From the NCBI RefSeq assembly GCF_001984035.1, contig NZ_CP019449.1, positions 2,604,001 to 2,668,000 on the forward strand: a stretch of 64,000 nucleotides of DNA, in the 5' to 3' direction. The translations under genes were made by a program, and so were the position numbers. Positions within the stretch are counted from its first letter, which is position 1. The number at the start of each line of letters is the position of its first letter. The notes below the pieces were generated by a model, which was not told the origin of the DNA, searched no databases, and saw nothing but the letters and a program-made list of their open reading frames with translations. Positions 29,376-38,763 of the stretch are shown here, one piece after another. The stretch comes from Sphingopyxis sp. QXT-31 (lineage in GTDB: Bacteria > Pseudomonadota > Alphaproteobacteria > Sphingomonadales > Sphingomonadaceae).

Positions 29376-30377
29376 TTAGAGGTTGAAGCCGCGCACGACC
29401 TTCAGCGTTCCCGCCAAAGCCTCGATCAGGGCAACGGGACGCATTTCGCTGTCCCTTCCCCAATAGAGCCCGTCGTCCGTGCACCCCCCGGTCCAGACGC
29501 GACCCTGACGGATCGCCCCTGCCGCTTCCGGGGAAAGGTTCAGAGCCGGGATGTCGACCAGCCCTGCCTCGAGCGGCAGAATGATTTCTGATTGGGCGGC
29601 CCCTTGACCGAAAGCATTCAATTTGTCCAGTGAAATCGCCTGATCTGCGGTGAACGGCCCCGCGCGCGTGCGGCGCAGCATGGTGACATGGCCGACGGTG
29701 CCGAGCGCCAGCGCGATGTCGCGCGCGAGGCTGCGGATATAGGTGCCTTTGGAGACGTGGGCGGTGAGGGTGATTTCCTGCAAATCCTCCCCGGCACGGG
29801 GAGGGGGGCCGCCCGAAGGGTGGTGGAGTGGGCCTTCCATTTCAGCCGAGGTTTCAGGCCGCGAACCTCCTCCGTCAGCGCTCCGCGCTGCCACCTCCCC
29901 ACAAGTGGGGAGGATCGAGAGAGCATAGACCGTCACCGCGCGCGGCTTCATCTCGAACGCCTCCCCCTTGCGCGCCAAGTCATAGGCGCGTTCGCCGTCG
30001 ATCTTGATCGCCGAGTAAGCGGGGGGCACCTGCTCGATCGGCCCGGTGAAGCGCGGCAGCACCGCCTCCACCTCGGCCAAGGTCGGCCGCACATCGCTCG
30101 TCGCGACCACCGCGCCCTCGGCATCGAGCCCGTCGGTCTGCACCCCGAAGCGGATCGTGAAGTCGTAGACCTTGCTCGCGTCGAGCATCCGGCCGCAGAG
30201 CTTGGTCGCTTCGCCGAGTGCGATCGGCAGCACGCCGGTCGCGAGCGGGTCGAGCGTGCCGCCATGGCCGACCTTGACCTTGCCCAGCCCCGCCTCGCGG
30301 CACACGCGCTTGACCGCGCCGACCGCCTGCGTCGAGCCGAGCCCCAGGGGCTTGTCGAGGATGATCCAGCCGTTCAT
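29376..30377 (-). CDS. truB: tRNA pseudouridine(55) synthase with an in-frame repeat insertion
   Basis: Converts U55 of tRNA to pseudouridine. Catalytic Asp43 is in GHGGTLDPLATG; MNGWIILDKPLGLGSTQAV starts the protein, and the C-terminal PUA-like segment is present. 333 residues, longer than usual. The excess is a block of about 44 residues at roughly 155-198, between AVTVYALSI and LQEITLTAHVSKGTYIRSLA, which are adjacent strands in other TruB proteins. The block is encoded by a 132-bp palindromic repeat (29784-29915) and is Gly/Pro-rich. The reading frame continues unbroken, so the enzyme may still work. Confidence 0.93.
   Translation of the reverse strand: MNGWIILDKPLGLGSTQAVGAVKRVCREAGLGKVKVGHGGTLDPLATGVLPIALGEATKLCGRMLDASKVYDFTIRFGVQTDGLDAEGAVVATSDVRPTLAEVEAVLPRFTGPIEQVPPAYSAIKIDGERAYDLARKGEAFEMKPRAVTVYALSILPTCGEVAARSADGGGSRPETSAEMEGPLHHPSGGPPPRAGEDLQEITLTAHVSKGTYIRSLARDIALALGTVGHVTMLRRTRAGPFTADQAISLDKLNAFGQGAAQSEIILPLEAGLVDIPALNLSPEAAGAIRQGRVWTGGCTDDGLYWGRDSEMRPVALIEALAGTLKVVRGFNL
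29784..29915. repeat. palindromic repeat, family B, inserted inside truB
   Basis: The ends are inverted copies: ATCCTCCCCGGCACGGGGAGG at one end and a CCTCCCCACAAGTGGGGAGGAT-like end at the other, each a hairpin by itself. Interior matches to the 30884 copy include CTCCGTCAGC and GGTGGTGGAG. Length 132 bp is a multiple of three, and no stop occurs in the truB frame. Confidence 0.88.
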
Positions 30378-30408
30378 CGCCGCGCCCTATGGCGCCGCAG
30401 CCGACGCG

Positions 30409-30831
30409 TCAATTTGACTCCGCGGCTTTCGCGGCGTCCTTGGCCGCCCTCTCTGCCGCCAACCGCTCCTTGCGCGGCAGCGGCTTTTCGGCGGTGACGA
30501 AGGAGGTGAAGGCACAGCGCTGGCCGTTCACAATAATGGCGCCGAACTTGTCGAGCCGCGAGGTGCCGCGCGTGTCGATGCCGATCGCCTGGACGAAGTC
30601 GAGGTCGGGGCAATAGCCGGTGAGCGTGGCATAATACCAGTCGCGGCGCTGGTCCTCGATCCAGATGCCGTCGTCGCCGTCGGCCTCGAAATTGCGGACG
30701 GTGCCGTAAGCGGGAAAGGCAATGCTCGCCTCGACGCCGATCTGACGCGCGGGTTTGTCGGGCTCGTCGGCCGCCGCTGCAGAAAGGGGAAGCAGCAAGG
30801 CGGCCAGGGAGAGTGCGAGTTTCTGTTTCAT
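30409..30831 (-). CDS. DUF6491-like periplasmic protein
   Basis: A 140-residue exported protein (MKQKLALSLAALLLPLSAAAA signal). The mature part has WYYATLTGYCPDLDFVQAIG and GAIIVNGQRCAFTSF, with two cysteines likely to form a disulfide; this pattern resembles DUF6491. The tail is Ala/Lys/Glu-rich and probably helical. Function unknown. It lies 31 bases upstream of truB on the same strand. Confidence 0.75.
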   Translation of the reverse strand: MKQKLALSLAALLLPLSAAAADEPDKPARQIGVEASIAFPAYGTVRNFEADGDDGIWIEDQRRDWYYATLTGYCPDLDFVQAIGIDTRGTSRLDKFGAIIVNGQRCAFTSFVTAEKPLPRKERLAAERAAKDAAKAAESN

Positions 30832-30883
30832 GATGGCGCGCTCCTAGCGGGTCGAGTCTGAACTAGGGCTGACCTTGCTTACG

Positions 30884-31018
30884 ATCCTCCCCATCGACTT
30901 GCGATGGGGAGGTGGCAGCCCGAAGGGCTGACGGAGGAGCAGTAGCGCTACGTCGTCGCCCCTCCACCACTCGCTTCGCGAGCGGTCCCCCTCCCCATCG
31001 CAAGTCGATGGGGAGGAT
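30884..31018. repeat. palindromic repeat, family B (long intergenic copy)
   Basis: Ends ATCCTCCCCATCGACTTGCG and its exact inverted copy (30990-31018) each fold into their own hairpin; the interior reads GGCAGCCCGAAGGGCTGACG and CCACTCGCTTCGCGAGCGG. The same architecture appears inside truB. Confidence 0.9.
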
Positions 31019-31019
31019 T

Positions 31020-31568
31020 CTATTTGCAGTGCTCCGCCCACTCCCCCGCCAGCAGCGACCAGAGCGCGGTGTCGCGAACATGGCCGGTCCAGGTGATGCG
31101 TTCGGAGCGCAAGGTCGCTTCCTTTGTACAGCCGAGCTTGGCGACCGCGGCCTGGCTGCGCCTGTTGCGCTCGTCGATGCGGAATTCGATGCGGCGGATG
31201 CCGACCGCGAAAGCATGATCGATCATCAGCTTCTTGAGCCGCCCGTTGAAGCCCGTGCCGCGCGCGTCGGGGTGGATATAGCTGTTGCCGATCTCGACCG
31301 TCTGCGCCGAGAAGTCGGGACGCAGCCAGGCGGTCATGCCGATCAGCCGCTCGCCGTCGAACACCGCATAGGGCATGCGCCCGGCGCCCGAGACCAAGAT
31401 ATCGAAGCTCTTTTCGAAATGGCCGGGGCCGAAGCTCGACGAATAGATCGGCCAGATATCGGCGTCGGCAGCACAGACGGCGCGGAGCGCCTCGCGGTGT
31501 TCATCGGCAAGCTTGACGAGGCGAAGGTCGCCGTCGGCCAGTTCGACATAGAGCGCGTCCTGCATCAT
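31020..31568 (-). CDS. GNAT family N-acetyltransferase (RimJ/RimL-like)
   Basis: A 182-residue acetyltransferase. Motif A is in EIGNSYIHPDARGTGFNGRL and motif B in IRRIEFRIDERNRRSQAAVAKLG; the ending (ITWTGHVRDTALWSLLAGEW) matches RimJ/RimL-type N-terminal acetylases that often act on proteins or antibiotics. The start overlaps the stop of the peptidase gene (ATGATG cluster at 31563-31568). Substrate unknown. Confidence 0.88.
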   Translation of the reverse strand: MMQDALYVELADGDLRLVKLADEHREALRAVCAADADIWPIYSSSFGPGHFEKSFDILVSGAGRMPYAVFDGERLIGMTAWLRPDFSAQTVEIGNSYIHPDARGTGFNGRLKKLMIDHAFAVGIRRIEFRIDERNRRSQAAVAKLGCTKEATLRSERITWTGHVRDTALWSLLAGEWAEHCK

Positions 31569-32842
31569 TGCACCCCGGCGGTCGCGAGCAGGATGCCGAG
31601 GCCGACCTTGGCGCCGCTCAGGCTTTTGGTCTTTTCGACATCGATCCATTCATCGAGCGCGTGCGCGCGCCCACCATCGCCGCCCGATCCGATCGTCACC
31701 GCCGGGATACCGAGGCTCATCGGCAGGTTGGAGTCGGTCGAGGAGAAGGAGGATTTCGGATCGAGCCCGTTCGCGCGGATGATCGCCTCGGATATGCGAA
31801 CGATCGGCTGGGTAGCAGCGGTCTCGCCCGCGGGCCGGTCGCCGATCATCTTGATGTCGGCGGCGATCGGCCCTTCCTTGACCGAGCGCGCGGCATTTTC
31901 GCCCTCGACGCTCTTCCGGACCACGCCGAGAAACGCCTGTTCGAGCTTGGCGAGTTCGGCCGGGCTTTCGGAGCGCGTGTCGAATTCGACGAACACCTCG
32001 TTCGGGATCGAATTGACCGAGGTGCCGCCGCCGGTGACGCTGGCGGAGTAAGTCGTCTTGGGCCGCGCGGGGACCGCGATCTTGTAGAAATCGACGACCG
32101 CCTGGCTCATCGCCGCCATCGGATTGACCAGCCCGAAGGCGCTGAAGCTGTGGCCGCCCGGCCCCTTCCAGGTGATGCGATAGCGTTTCGACCCGACCCC
32201 GCCGTTGACGATGCGCGACGCATCGGTCCCGTCCATCGAGAAAAAGGCCTTCACCCGGTCCTTATATTTGCCCTTGGTGAGCAGGTAGCGGACGCCGCGG
32301 AGGTCGCCGGGGCCTTCCTCGCCGACATTGCCGACGAAGACGATGTCCTGCTTCACCTTGACGCCGCTTTCCTTCATCGCGCGGGCATAGGCGAGCAGCA
32401 CCGCGAGCCCGCGCGTGTCGTCGCCGATGCCCGGGGCGTGGAGCCGCGTGCCTTCGCGGCGGACCTTGACCGGCGTGCCTTCGGGAAAGACGGTGTCGAG
32501 ATGCGCCGCGATCATCACCGCGGGGCCGCCGGCGGGGCCGGTGCCGCGATAGACGCCCATCGCATTGCCCTCTTCGTCGATCTCGACATCCGCGAGCCCC
32601 GCGTCTGTCAGCATGTCGCGATAGGCGGCGGCGCGCGCCGCTTCCTTGAACGGCGGCGCGGGGATTTCGGTCAGCTTGACGATTTCCTCGACCATCCGGT
32701 CGTGATCGCGGTCGAGGATCTTGACCGCGGCCTGATAACCCTTGCTCTTGAGCACCGCCTCGGGCTTCGGCGCCGGCTTCGCCGCCACGGGCGAGACGGC
32801 GAGCAGCGCGGCAACAACGCCAAGCGACACGATTTTACGCAT
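31565..32842 (-). CDS. exported M20/M28-type metallopeptidase
   Basis: A 425-residue zinc exopeptidase with a signal sequence (MRKIVSLGVVAALLAVSPVAA). Zinc/active-site motifs: MIAAHLDTVFPEG (metal His and Asp), GIGDDTRGLAVLL (bridging Asp), VGNVGEEGPGDLRG (catalytic Glu-Glu), and the distal AHALDEWID. Between them a dimerisation/lid domain (~residues 220-330) is present. It likely removes N-terminal residues or cleaves dipeptides in the periplasm. The start was set at the Met six bases after AAAGG. Confidence 0.9.
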   Translation of the reverse strand: MRKIVSLGVVAALLAVSPVAAKPAPKPEAVLKSKGYQAAVKILDRDHDRMVEEIVKLTEIPAPPFKEAARAAAYRDMLTDAGLADVEIDEEGNAMGVYRGTGPAGGPAVMIAAHLDTVFPEGTPVKVRREGTRLHAPGIGDDTRGLAVLLAYARAMKESGVKVKQDIVFVGNVGEEGPGDLRGVRYLLTKGKYKDRVKAFFSMDGTDASRIVNGGVGSKRYRITWKGPGGHSFSAFGLVNPMAAMSQAVVDFYKIAVPARPKTTYSASVTGGGTSVNSIPNEVFVEFDTRSESPAELAKLEQAFLGVVRKSVEGENAARSVKEGPIAADIKMIGDRPAGETAATQPIVRISEAIIRANGLDPKSSFSSTDSNLPMSLGIPAVTIGSGGDGGRAHALDEWIDVEKTKSLSGAKVGLGILLATAGVQ

Positions 32843-32866
32843 GATCATCCTTTCGCGAAATCAGGA

Positions 32867-33469
32867 TCAGGCCGGCACCGGCGCCGCCGCGGCCTCGCGC
32901 CGCTTCTGCATGAAATGGCGGCGGCACATCGCGACATAGCGGTCGTTGCCGCCGATCTCGGTCTGCGCACCCTCGACCACCGCGCGGCCCGCCTCGTCGA
33001 CGCGCAGGTTCATCGTCGCCTTGCGCCCGCATTCGCATACCGCCTTCAGCTCGACGAGCGCGTCGGCGATGCCGAGCAACGCCGCCGACCCGGGGAACAG
33101 CTCGGCCGAAAAATCGGTGCGCAGGCCGTAGCAGAGCACCGGGATATTCGCTTCGTCGGCGAGCGCCGCAAGCTGGAACACTTGGGCCTTCGACAGGAAT
33201 TGCGCCTCATCGACGAGAACGCAGGCGAGCGGGCGCTGGCGGTTCTCGGCGAGCACCGCGGCGGCGATGTCGCTGTCGGGATCGAACTTGTGCGCCTCGG
33301 CCATCAGCCCGATGCGGCTCGTCACCTGCCCCGCGCCGTAACGGTCATCGAGCGCCGCGGTCCACAGCATCGTTTCCATGCCGCGCTCGCGATAGTTGAA
33401 ATCCGCCTGCAGCAGTGTCGTCGATTTGCCCGCGTTCATGCTGGCATAATAGAAATAGAGCTTGGCCAT
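32867..33469 (-). CDS. tdk: thymidine kinase (type II, TK1-like)
   Basis: Salvages thymidine by phosphorylation with ATP. 200 residues. P-loop in [15 protein letters not shown]; Walker B-type [15 protein letters not shown]; lasso/substrate segment with [16 protein letters not shown] includes zinc cysteines. It follows the peptidase gene in the block between rbfA and truB. Confidence 0.95.
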   Translation of the reverse strand: MAKLYFYYASMNAGKSTTLLQADFNYRERGMETMLWTAALDDRYGAGQVTSRIGLMAEAHKFDPDSDIAAAVLAENRQRPLACVLVDEAQFLSKAQVFQLAALADEANIPVLCYGLRTDFSAELFPGSAALLGIADALVELKAVCECGRKATMNLRVDEAGRAVVEGAQTEIGGNDRYVAMCRRHFMQKRREAAAAPVPA

Positions 33470-33517
33470 CCAGTGCTGCTAGCTCCTCCCCATCCGCGAC
33501 GCAACGATCCCAGATCC

Positions 33518-33593
33518 GTCATCCCGGCGAAGGCCGGGATCTCGCCGGTGCGTCAGGCTTTCAGGTTGAGATCCCGGCCTTCGCCGGGATGAC
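33518..33593. repeat. perfect palindromic repeat, family C
   Basis: Two exact 26-bp complementary arms (33518-33543 and 33568-33593) contain GTCATCCCGGCGAAGGCCGG and its complement. They lie in the gap between divergent tdk and the wax-synthase-like gene. The ATCCCGGC core is common in alphaproteobacterial repeats. Confidence 0.92.
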
Positions 33594-33676
33594 GATTGGG
33601 GGGCGCTTGACTCCCCCCGCCCCCCTGTCATGCTGCGCACAATAAACGCAGCACAATCAGTGGGGGAGAGCTGCCG

Positions 33677-35107
33677 ATGCGCCTGATGCCGATCAGCGAT
33701 GCGATGTTCCTGGTGGGCGAAAGCCGCGAGATGCCGATGCATATCGGCGGCATCAACCTCTACACGCTGCCCGACGATGTCGACGAGACCGACTGGCTGA
33801 ACGAACAGCTCGCGCTGCTCCGCCAGTCCGAGGGGCTGCGGCGGCCGTTCAGCGAGGTGCTGAAGCTCACCGCGCTCGGCCAATATGGCCCGATCCGGCT
33901 CGAGCCTGACCGCGACATCGACATGCATTACCATGTCCGCGCCTCGGCGCTGCCCAAGCCCGGACGCTACCGCGAGATGTTCGAGCTCGCCTCGCGGCTC
34001 CATTCGGGGCTGCTCGACCGCACCCGGCCCTTGTGGGAGATCACGCTGATCTCGGGGCTGCCCAACCGGCAGATCGCGACCTTCAAGAAGATCCACCACG
34101 CGCTGATGGACGGCGCGGCGAGCATTCATTTCTACAATTCGATGCTGTCGCCCGACCCCAAGGAGCGGCGCACCGCCTCGCCGCTCTCGGTCGAGGCCTA
34201 TGAAGCCTATAAGCGCAAATTCCCGCCGCCCAAGAAAGCGCCACGCCCTAGCCTGACCGACATCGCCGCGATCGGCGATTTCCTGAAGGAGCAATGGGGC
34301 AACAGCGTCGGGGTGACCAAGGCATTGAACCAATATGTCGCGGCGATGGTCGGGCTCGGCGGCGACGGACTCGTCACGCCCTTTGCCGGGGTGCCGCGCA
34401 CCAGCTTCAACCGCAACATCACCGGCGCGCGCCGCTTCGTCGCGCAAAGCTGGTCGCTCGAACGCGTCCGCCGCGTCGGCAAGGCCTATGACGGCACGAT
34501 CAACGACGCGGTGCTCGGCATGTGCGCGGGGGCGATGCGCAAATATCTGCAGTCGCTGAACGAGCTGCCCGACAAGCCGCTGAAAGCGATGGCGCCGGTA
34601 TCGATCCGGCCCAAGGACGACATCGATTCGGGCAATTCGGTCGCCTCGGTGACCGCGAACCTCGCGACGCATATCGACGATCCCGCGACGCGCATGGCGG
34701 CGATCCAGGAATCGATGAATTCGGCGAAGGCGCAGCTCCGCGCGATGACCGCGTCGCAGATCCAGCTCTACACCGCGATCACCAGCTTCCCGATGATGCT
34801 CACCGCGCTGACGCGCACCGCCGACAAATTCCCCGCTTACTCGGTGACGATCTCGAACGTCCCCGGGCCGCGCGAGCAGATGTACTGGAACGGCGCGCGC
34901 CTCGACGGCATGTACCCCGCGAGCATCCCCGTCGACGGCATGGCGATGAACATCACCCAGGTGTCGAATTTCGAGAATATCGATTTCGGCATTACCGCGT
35001 GCAGGCGGAGCGTCCCGCATGCGCAAAGGATGATCGACTATCTGGAGGAAGCGCTGGTCGAGTTGGAAGCGGCGGCAGGGATCAAGACGCCCAAAGCCAA
35101 AACCTAG
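33677..35107 (+). CDS. wax ester synthase / diacylglycerol acyltransferase (WS/DGAT) family protein
   Basis: A 476-residue acyltransferase of the bacterial storage lipid family. The active-site HHALMDG motif is at residues 140-146; the N-terminal LMPISDAMFLVGESREMPMHIGG and late ITISNVPGPREQMYWNGARL (PLW/ND type) segments match. It would make wax esters or triacylglycerols from acyl-CoA on the membrane surface. RBS GGGGGAGAG is good. It is the only plus-strand gene in the 27-41 kb cluster and interrupts it. Confidence 0.9.
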   Translation: MRLMPISDAMFLVGESREMPMHIGGINLYTLPDDVDETDWLNEQLALLRQSEGLRRPFSEVLKLTALGQYGPIRLEPDRDIDMHYHVRASALPKPGRYREMFELASRLHSGLLDRTRPLWEITLISGLPNRQIATFKKIHHALMDGAASIHFYNSMLSPDPKERRTASPLSVEAYEAYKRKFPPPKKAPRPSLTDIAAIGDFLKEQWGNSVGVTKALNQYVAAMVGLGGDGLVTPFAGVPRTSFNRNITGARRFVAQSWSLERVRRVGKAYDGTINDAVLGMCAGAMRKYLQSLNELPDKPLKAMAPVSIRPKDDIDSGNSVASVTANLATHIDDPATRMAAIQESMNSAKAQLRAMTASQIQLYTAITSFPMMLTALTRTADKFPAYSVTISNVPGPREQMYWNGARLDGMYPASIPVDGMAMNITQVSNFENIDFGITACRRSVPHAQRMIDYLEEALVELEAAAGIKTPKAKT

Positions 35108-35108
35108 A

Positions 35109-35190
35109 CCGTTCGCATCGAGCGAAGTCGAGATGCCCCTCGGCTTGGCGCCGTCCTTCGGCGTGTCTCGACTTCGCTCGACACGAACGG
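35109..35190. repeat. dispersed palindromic repeat, family A (copy 2)
   Basis: Arms ATCGAGCGAAGTCGAGAT and GTCTCGACTTCGCTCGACAC with flanking CCGTTCG and CGAACGG match the copy at 4355. It lies between the convergent ends of the wax synthase gene and rbfA. Confidence 0.9.
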
Positions 35191-35193
35191 AGA

Positions 35194-35604
35194 TTAGGCG
35201 TCGCTTTGATCCTCGGGCGCGGCCAGATCGCGCGCCACCTTCGGATCGCGCAGCAATTTTTCGATATGGCTCGCCTCGTCGAAGCTTTCGTCGGCGAGGA
35301 ACTTGAGCTTTGCGGCATATTTCATCCGCACCTTCGACGCGACGGTCTTCTGGAGATAGGCGGTGTTGGTGCGCAGCGCCTTGAGCACCGCTTCCTCGTC
35401 CTTGCCGAGCAAGGGCTTCACGAACACCGTCGCGTGGCGCAGGTCGGGGGACATGCGCACTTCGGTGATGCTGACGGGTTGCTTTGCGAGCACATCGTCG
35501 TGCACGTCGCCGCGCGCGAGGATTTCGGACAAGAGGTGACGCACCTGCTCGCCGACGCGCAGCACGCGGACCGAGGGTCCCTTGTCCTTTTCGGGCTTCT
35601 TCAC
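35194..35604 (-). CDS. rbfA: ribosome-binding factor A
   Basis: Helps mature the 16S rRNA 5' end in the cold and in assembly. 136 residues of the KH-like fold: [39 protein letters not shown], and the end [17 protein letters not shown]. An acidic tail follows. It overlaps the DUF1697 gene by four bases and stands in the nusA-infB-rbfA series; truB, the usual next gene, is 4.7 kb away. Confidence 0.95.
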   Translation of the reverse strand: MKKPEKDKGPSVRVLRVGEQVRHLLSEILARGDVHDDVLAKQPVSITEVRMSPDLRHATVFVKPLLGKDEEAVLKALRTNTAYLQKTVASKVRMKYAAKLKFLADESFDEASHIEKLLRDPKVARDLAAPEDQSDA

Positions 35605-36155
35605 TTGGCCTTCTTCTCTTCGTCCAGTTTCGCCACGATGCGCGCGACCGACCGCATGTTACGCGCGGTGCCCTTGCAGCCCAAGCGCCTTTCGATGAAG
35701 GGACCGGTCAGCTTGCTGTCGGCGACGCCGTCGCCATAGTCGAGGAACAGCATGCGCTTGCCGAGCGCCAGCTTCTCGCCACCGCGCCCCAGATGGTCGC
35801 CCACCAATTGATCGAACTGCGCCTTGGTCGGCTGGTCGGTTAGGAACATGGTGTGGACGAACCTGTCCTCGTTCGTCCCCGCGAAGGGGTTGTCCGAGAC
35901 GCCTGCCGCGAGTTCGTCGCGGTCGCGCACCACCACCGCGCTCGTCATGTCGAAACGTTCGTCGACCATCAACGACAGCTTTTCCTCGAGCCCGCGCGTC
36001 GGCCGCGCGTCATGGTCGAACAGCACATTGCCGCTCGCCACGACGGTTTCGACGTTGCTGAACCCCTCCGCCTCGAACGCCGAACGCAGATCGACCATCT
36101 TCAGCCGGTTGCCGCCGACGTTGATGCTGCCGAACAGGGCGACGTAGCGCGCCAT
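35601..36155 (-). CDS. DUF1697 family protein
   Basis: A 184-residue protein that begins [30 protein letters not shown], the DUF1697 hallmark, and includes [16 protein letters not shown] and [13 protein letters not shown]. Function is not established. GGGGAGG upstream is a clear RBS. It is placed between infB and rbfA, an unusual site; its stop overlaps the rbfA start by four bases. Confidence 0.88.
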   Translation of the reverse strand: MARYVALFGSINVGGNRLKMVDLRSAFEAEGFSNVETVVASGNVLFDHDARPTRGLEEKLSLMVDERFDMTSAVVVRDRDELAAGVSDNPFAGTNEDRFVHTMFLTDQPTKAQFDQLVGDHLGRGGEKLALGKRMLFLDYGDGVADSKLTGPFIERRLGCKGTARNMRSVARIVAKLDEEKKAK

Positions 36156-36190
36156 CTTGCCGCCTCCCCGTTATGCGGAGCGGACGCCCG

Positions 36191-38746
36191 TCAGAGCGTC
36201 CGGTCGCGCAGTTCGACTTCAAAGACTTCGAGGTTGTCGCCCGCCTTGATGTCGTTGGTATCCGACAAAACGACACCACATTCCAGACCGGCGCGCACTT
36301 CGGCGACGTCGTCCTTGAAGCGGCGCAGCGACGCGATGGTCGTCGCCGAGACGATGACGTCGTCGCGCGTGAGGCGCGCGTGGAGCCCCTTGCGGATGAC
36401 GCCCTCGAGCACGAGCAGGCCCGCGGCCTTGTCGCGCTTGCCGGCCGGGAAGACTTCCTTGACCTCGGCGCGTCCGACGACGGTTTCGATCCGCTCGGGA
36501 CCCAGCTCGCCCGCCATCTCCTTCCGGACCTCGTCGGTCAGGTGATAGATGACGTCGTGATACATGAAGCGCACTTTTTCGCGCTTCGCGATATCGCGCG
36601 CCTTGGCGTTCGGGCGGACGTTGAAGCCGATGATCGGTGCACCAGTTGCCGCCGCCAGCGTCACATCGCTCTCGGTGATCGCGCCGGCGCCCGAATGGAG
36701 CACGCGGACCTTGATCTCGTCGGTCGATATCTTGTTCAGCGCGTTGACGATCGCCTCGACGCTGCCCTGCACATCGCCTTTGATGACCACGGGGAACTGG
36801 ATGACATTGGCCTTGTCGGCCAGCGCCTCGAACATGCCCTCCAGGCTGACGGGCGCCTGCACGGTGCGCTTGCGCGTCGCCTGTTCCTGGCGATAGCTGG
36901 CGACTTCGCGGGCGCGCGCCTCATTCTCGACGACGGTCAGCGTGTCGCCGGCCATCGGCACGCCGCCGAGACCGAGGACCTCGACCGGCATCGACGGCGT
37001 CGCCGCCTTGATCTGCTGGCCCTTGTCGTCGATCAGCGCGCGGACGCGGCCGCTTTCGGCACCGCAGACGAAGATGTCGCCGACCTTCAGCGTGCCGCGG
37101 CGGACCAGGATCGTCGCCACGGGGCCGCGGCCCTTGTCGAGCTTCGCCTCGATCACCGTGCCTTCGGCGGCGCGGTCGGGGTTGGCCTTCAGCTCCATGA
37201 TCTCGGCCTGCACCGCGATCGCGTCGAGCAATGCGTCGAGCCCGGTCTTCTTGAGCGCCGACACTTCGACATTCTGGACGTCGCCGCCCATTTCCTCGAC
37301 CACCAGCTCGTGTTCGAGCAGGCGTTCGCGGACGCGCTGCGGATTGGCGCCTTCCTTGTCGACCTTGTTGATCGCGACGATGATCGGCACGCCCGCGGCC
37401 TTTGCGTGGGCAATGGCCTCGATCGACTGCGGCTTCAGCCCGTCGTCGGCGGCGACCACCAGGATCACGATGTCGGTGACGTTCGCGCCGCGCTGACGCA
37501 TCTCGGTAAAGGCCTCATGGCCCGGCGTATCGAGGAAGGTGATGACGCTGCCGTCCTTCGCCTTCACCTGATAGGCCCCGATATGCTGGGTGATGCCGCC
37601 GGCCTCGCCCGCGACGACATTGGCGCCGCGCAGCGCATCGAGCAGGCTAGTCTTGCCGTGATCGACATGGCCCATGATCGTGACGACCGGCGCGCGCGGC
37701 TTCAGATGCTCGGCATCGTCCACATCCTCGTCGTGACGGATGTCGATATCGCCTTCGCTGACGCGCGTGATCTCGTGCCCGAATTCGGTGACGAGCAGTT
37801 CGGCGGTATCCTGGTCGATCGTGTCGCCGGCGGCCGACGGGCTGCCCATCTTGAACAGTGCCTTGATCAGGTCGTTGGTCTTTTCGGCCATGCGGTTCGC
37901 GAGTTCGGCGACCGTGATGCTTTCGGGCACGACGACTTCGCGGACCTGCTTCTCGCGCGGACCCGAGAAGCTGGTGTGCGAACGCTTTTCCTTTTCGCGG
38001 GCGCGCTTCAGCGCGGCGAGGCTGCGCGCACGCGCGCCTTCATCCTCGTTGAGCGCGCGGGTTACGGTCAGCTTGCCCGACTGGCGGCGGTTGTCGGCAC
38101 CGCGGGTCGCCTTGGGTTCGGGGCGCTTGGGTTCGGGGCGCTTCGGCGCCTCGACCGGGGTGAAGCGGCGCGGCGCGGGGGCTGCGCTGGCCGTGCTGCG
38201 CGGTGCAGCGGCTTCGGCTTCGCCGGTCTTGGCAGCCGGTGCCTCGGCGGCGGCGGCGGGCCCCACTTCGGCGGTCGGCGCGGGCGTAGCAGCGGGCGTG
38301 GGCTCGGGCGCCGGCGCGGCCGGCTGCTCCTGACGCGCCTCGGCACGGGCCTTTTCTTCCTCGGCGGCGCGGGCGCGCGCGGCTTCCTCGCGGCGGCGCG
38401 TTTCCTCCTGCGCGTTCATGCGCGCTTCTTCGGCCTCGCGCAGCAACTGCGCCTGGCGTTCCTGACGCGACATCAGGCTGTCGTTTTCGCTGGCGCGCGG
38501 CGCAGGCCTGGGCGCAGGGGCGGGCGCCGGGGCGGGTGCAGGCGCCGGAGCGGCCTCGACCTCTTCGACCACGGGCTCGGGTGCGGCCTCGCCGGGACGG
38601 CCGAGCACGCGGCGGCGCTTTACCTCGACCACCACCGTGTTGCGGCGGCCGTGGCTGAATTGCTGCTGCACCTGTCCGGCCTCGACCGTCCGCTTCAGCC
38701 CGAGGGGCTTGCGGGTAAGGGTCGGCTTGTCCTGTTCGTCACTCAT
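36191..38746 (-). CDS. infB: translation initiation factor IF-2
   Basis: GTPase that places initiator tRNA on the ribosome. 851 residues. The N-terminal ~260 are Ala/Glu/Arg/Pro-rich and of low complexity, as in other IF-2. The G domain begins with GHVDHGKT at residue 359; DTPGHEAF and NKVD follow. IF-2 domains II-IV end with LEVFEVELRDRTL. Very long open frames on the opposite strand here are artefacts of the codon bias. Confidence 0.97.
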   Translation of the reverse strand: MSDEQDKPTLTRKPLGLKRTVEAGQVQQQFSHGRRNTVVVEVKRRRVLGRPGEAAPEPVVEEVEAAPAPAPAPAPAPAPRPAPRASENDSLMSRQERQAQLLREAEEARMNAQEETRRREEAARARAAEEEKARAEARQEQPAAPAPEPTPAATPAPTAEVGPAAAAEAPAAKTGEAEAAAPRSTASAAPAPRRFTPVEAPKRPEPKRPEPKATRGADNRRQSGKLTVTRALNEDEGARARSLAALKRAREKEKRSHTSFSGPREKQVREVVVPESITVAELANRMAEKTNDLIKALFKMGSPSAAGDTIDQDTAELLVTEFGHEITRVSEGDIDIRHDEDVDDAEHLKPRAPVVTIMGHVDHGKTSLLDALRGANVVAGEAGGITQHIGAYQVKAKDGSVITFLDTPGHEAFTEMRQRGANVTDIVILVVAADDGLKPQSIEAIAHAKAAGVPIIVAINKVDKEGANPQRVRERLLEHELVVEEMGGDVQNVEVSALKKTGLDALLDAIAVQAEIMELKANPDRAAEGTVIEAKLDKGRGPVATILVRRGTLKVGDIFVCGAESGRVRALIDDKGQQIKAATPSMPVEVLGLGGVPMAGDTLTVVENEARAREVASYRQEQATRKRTVQAPVSLEGMFEALADKANVIQFPVVIKGDVQGSVEAIVNALNKISTDEIKVRVLHSGAGAITESDVTLAAATGAPIIGFNVRPNAKARDIAKREKVRFMYHDVIYHLTDEVRKEMAGELGPERIETVVGRAEVKEVFPAGKRDKAAGLLVLEGVIRKGLHARLTRDDVIVSATTIASLRRFKDDVAEVRAGLECGVVLSDTNDIKAGDNLEVFEVELRDRTL

Positions 38747-38763
38747 CGAAAACCATCATTCCT

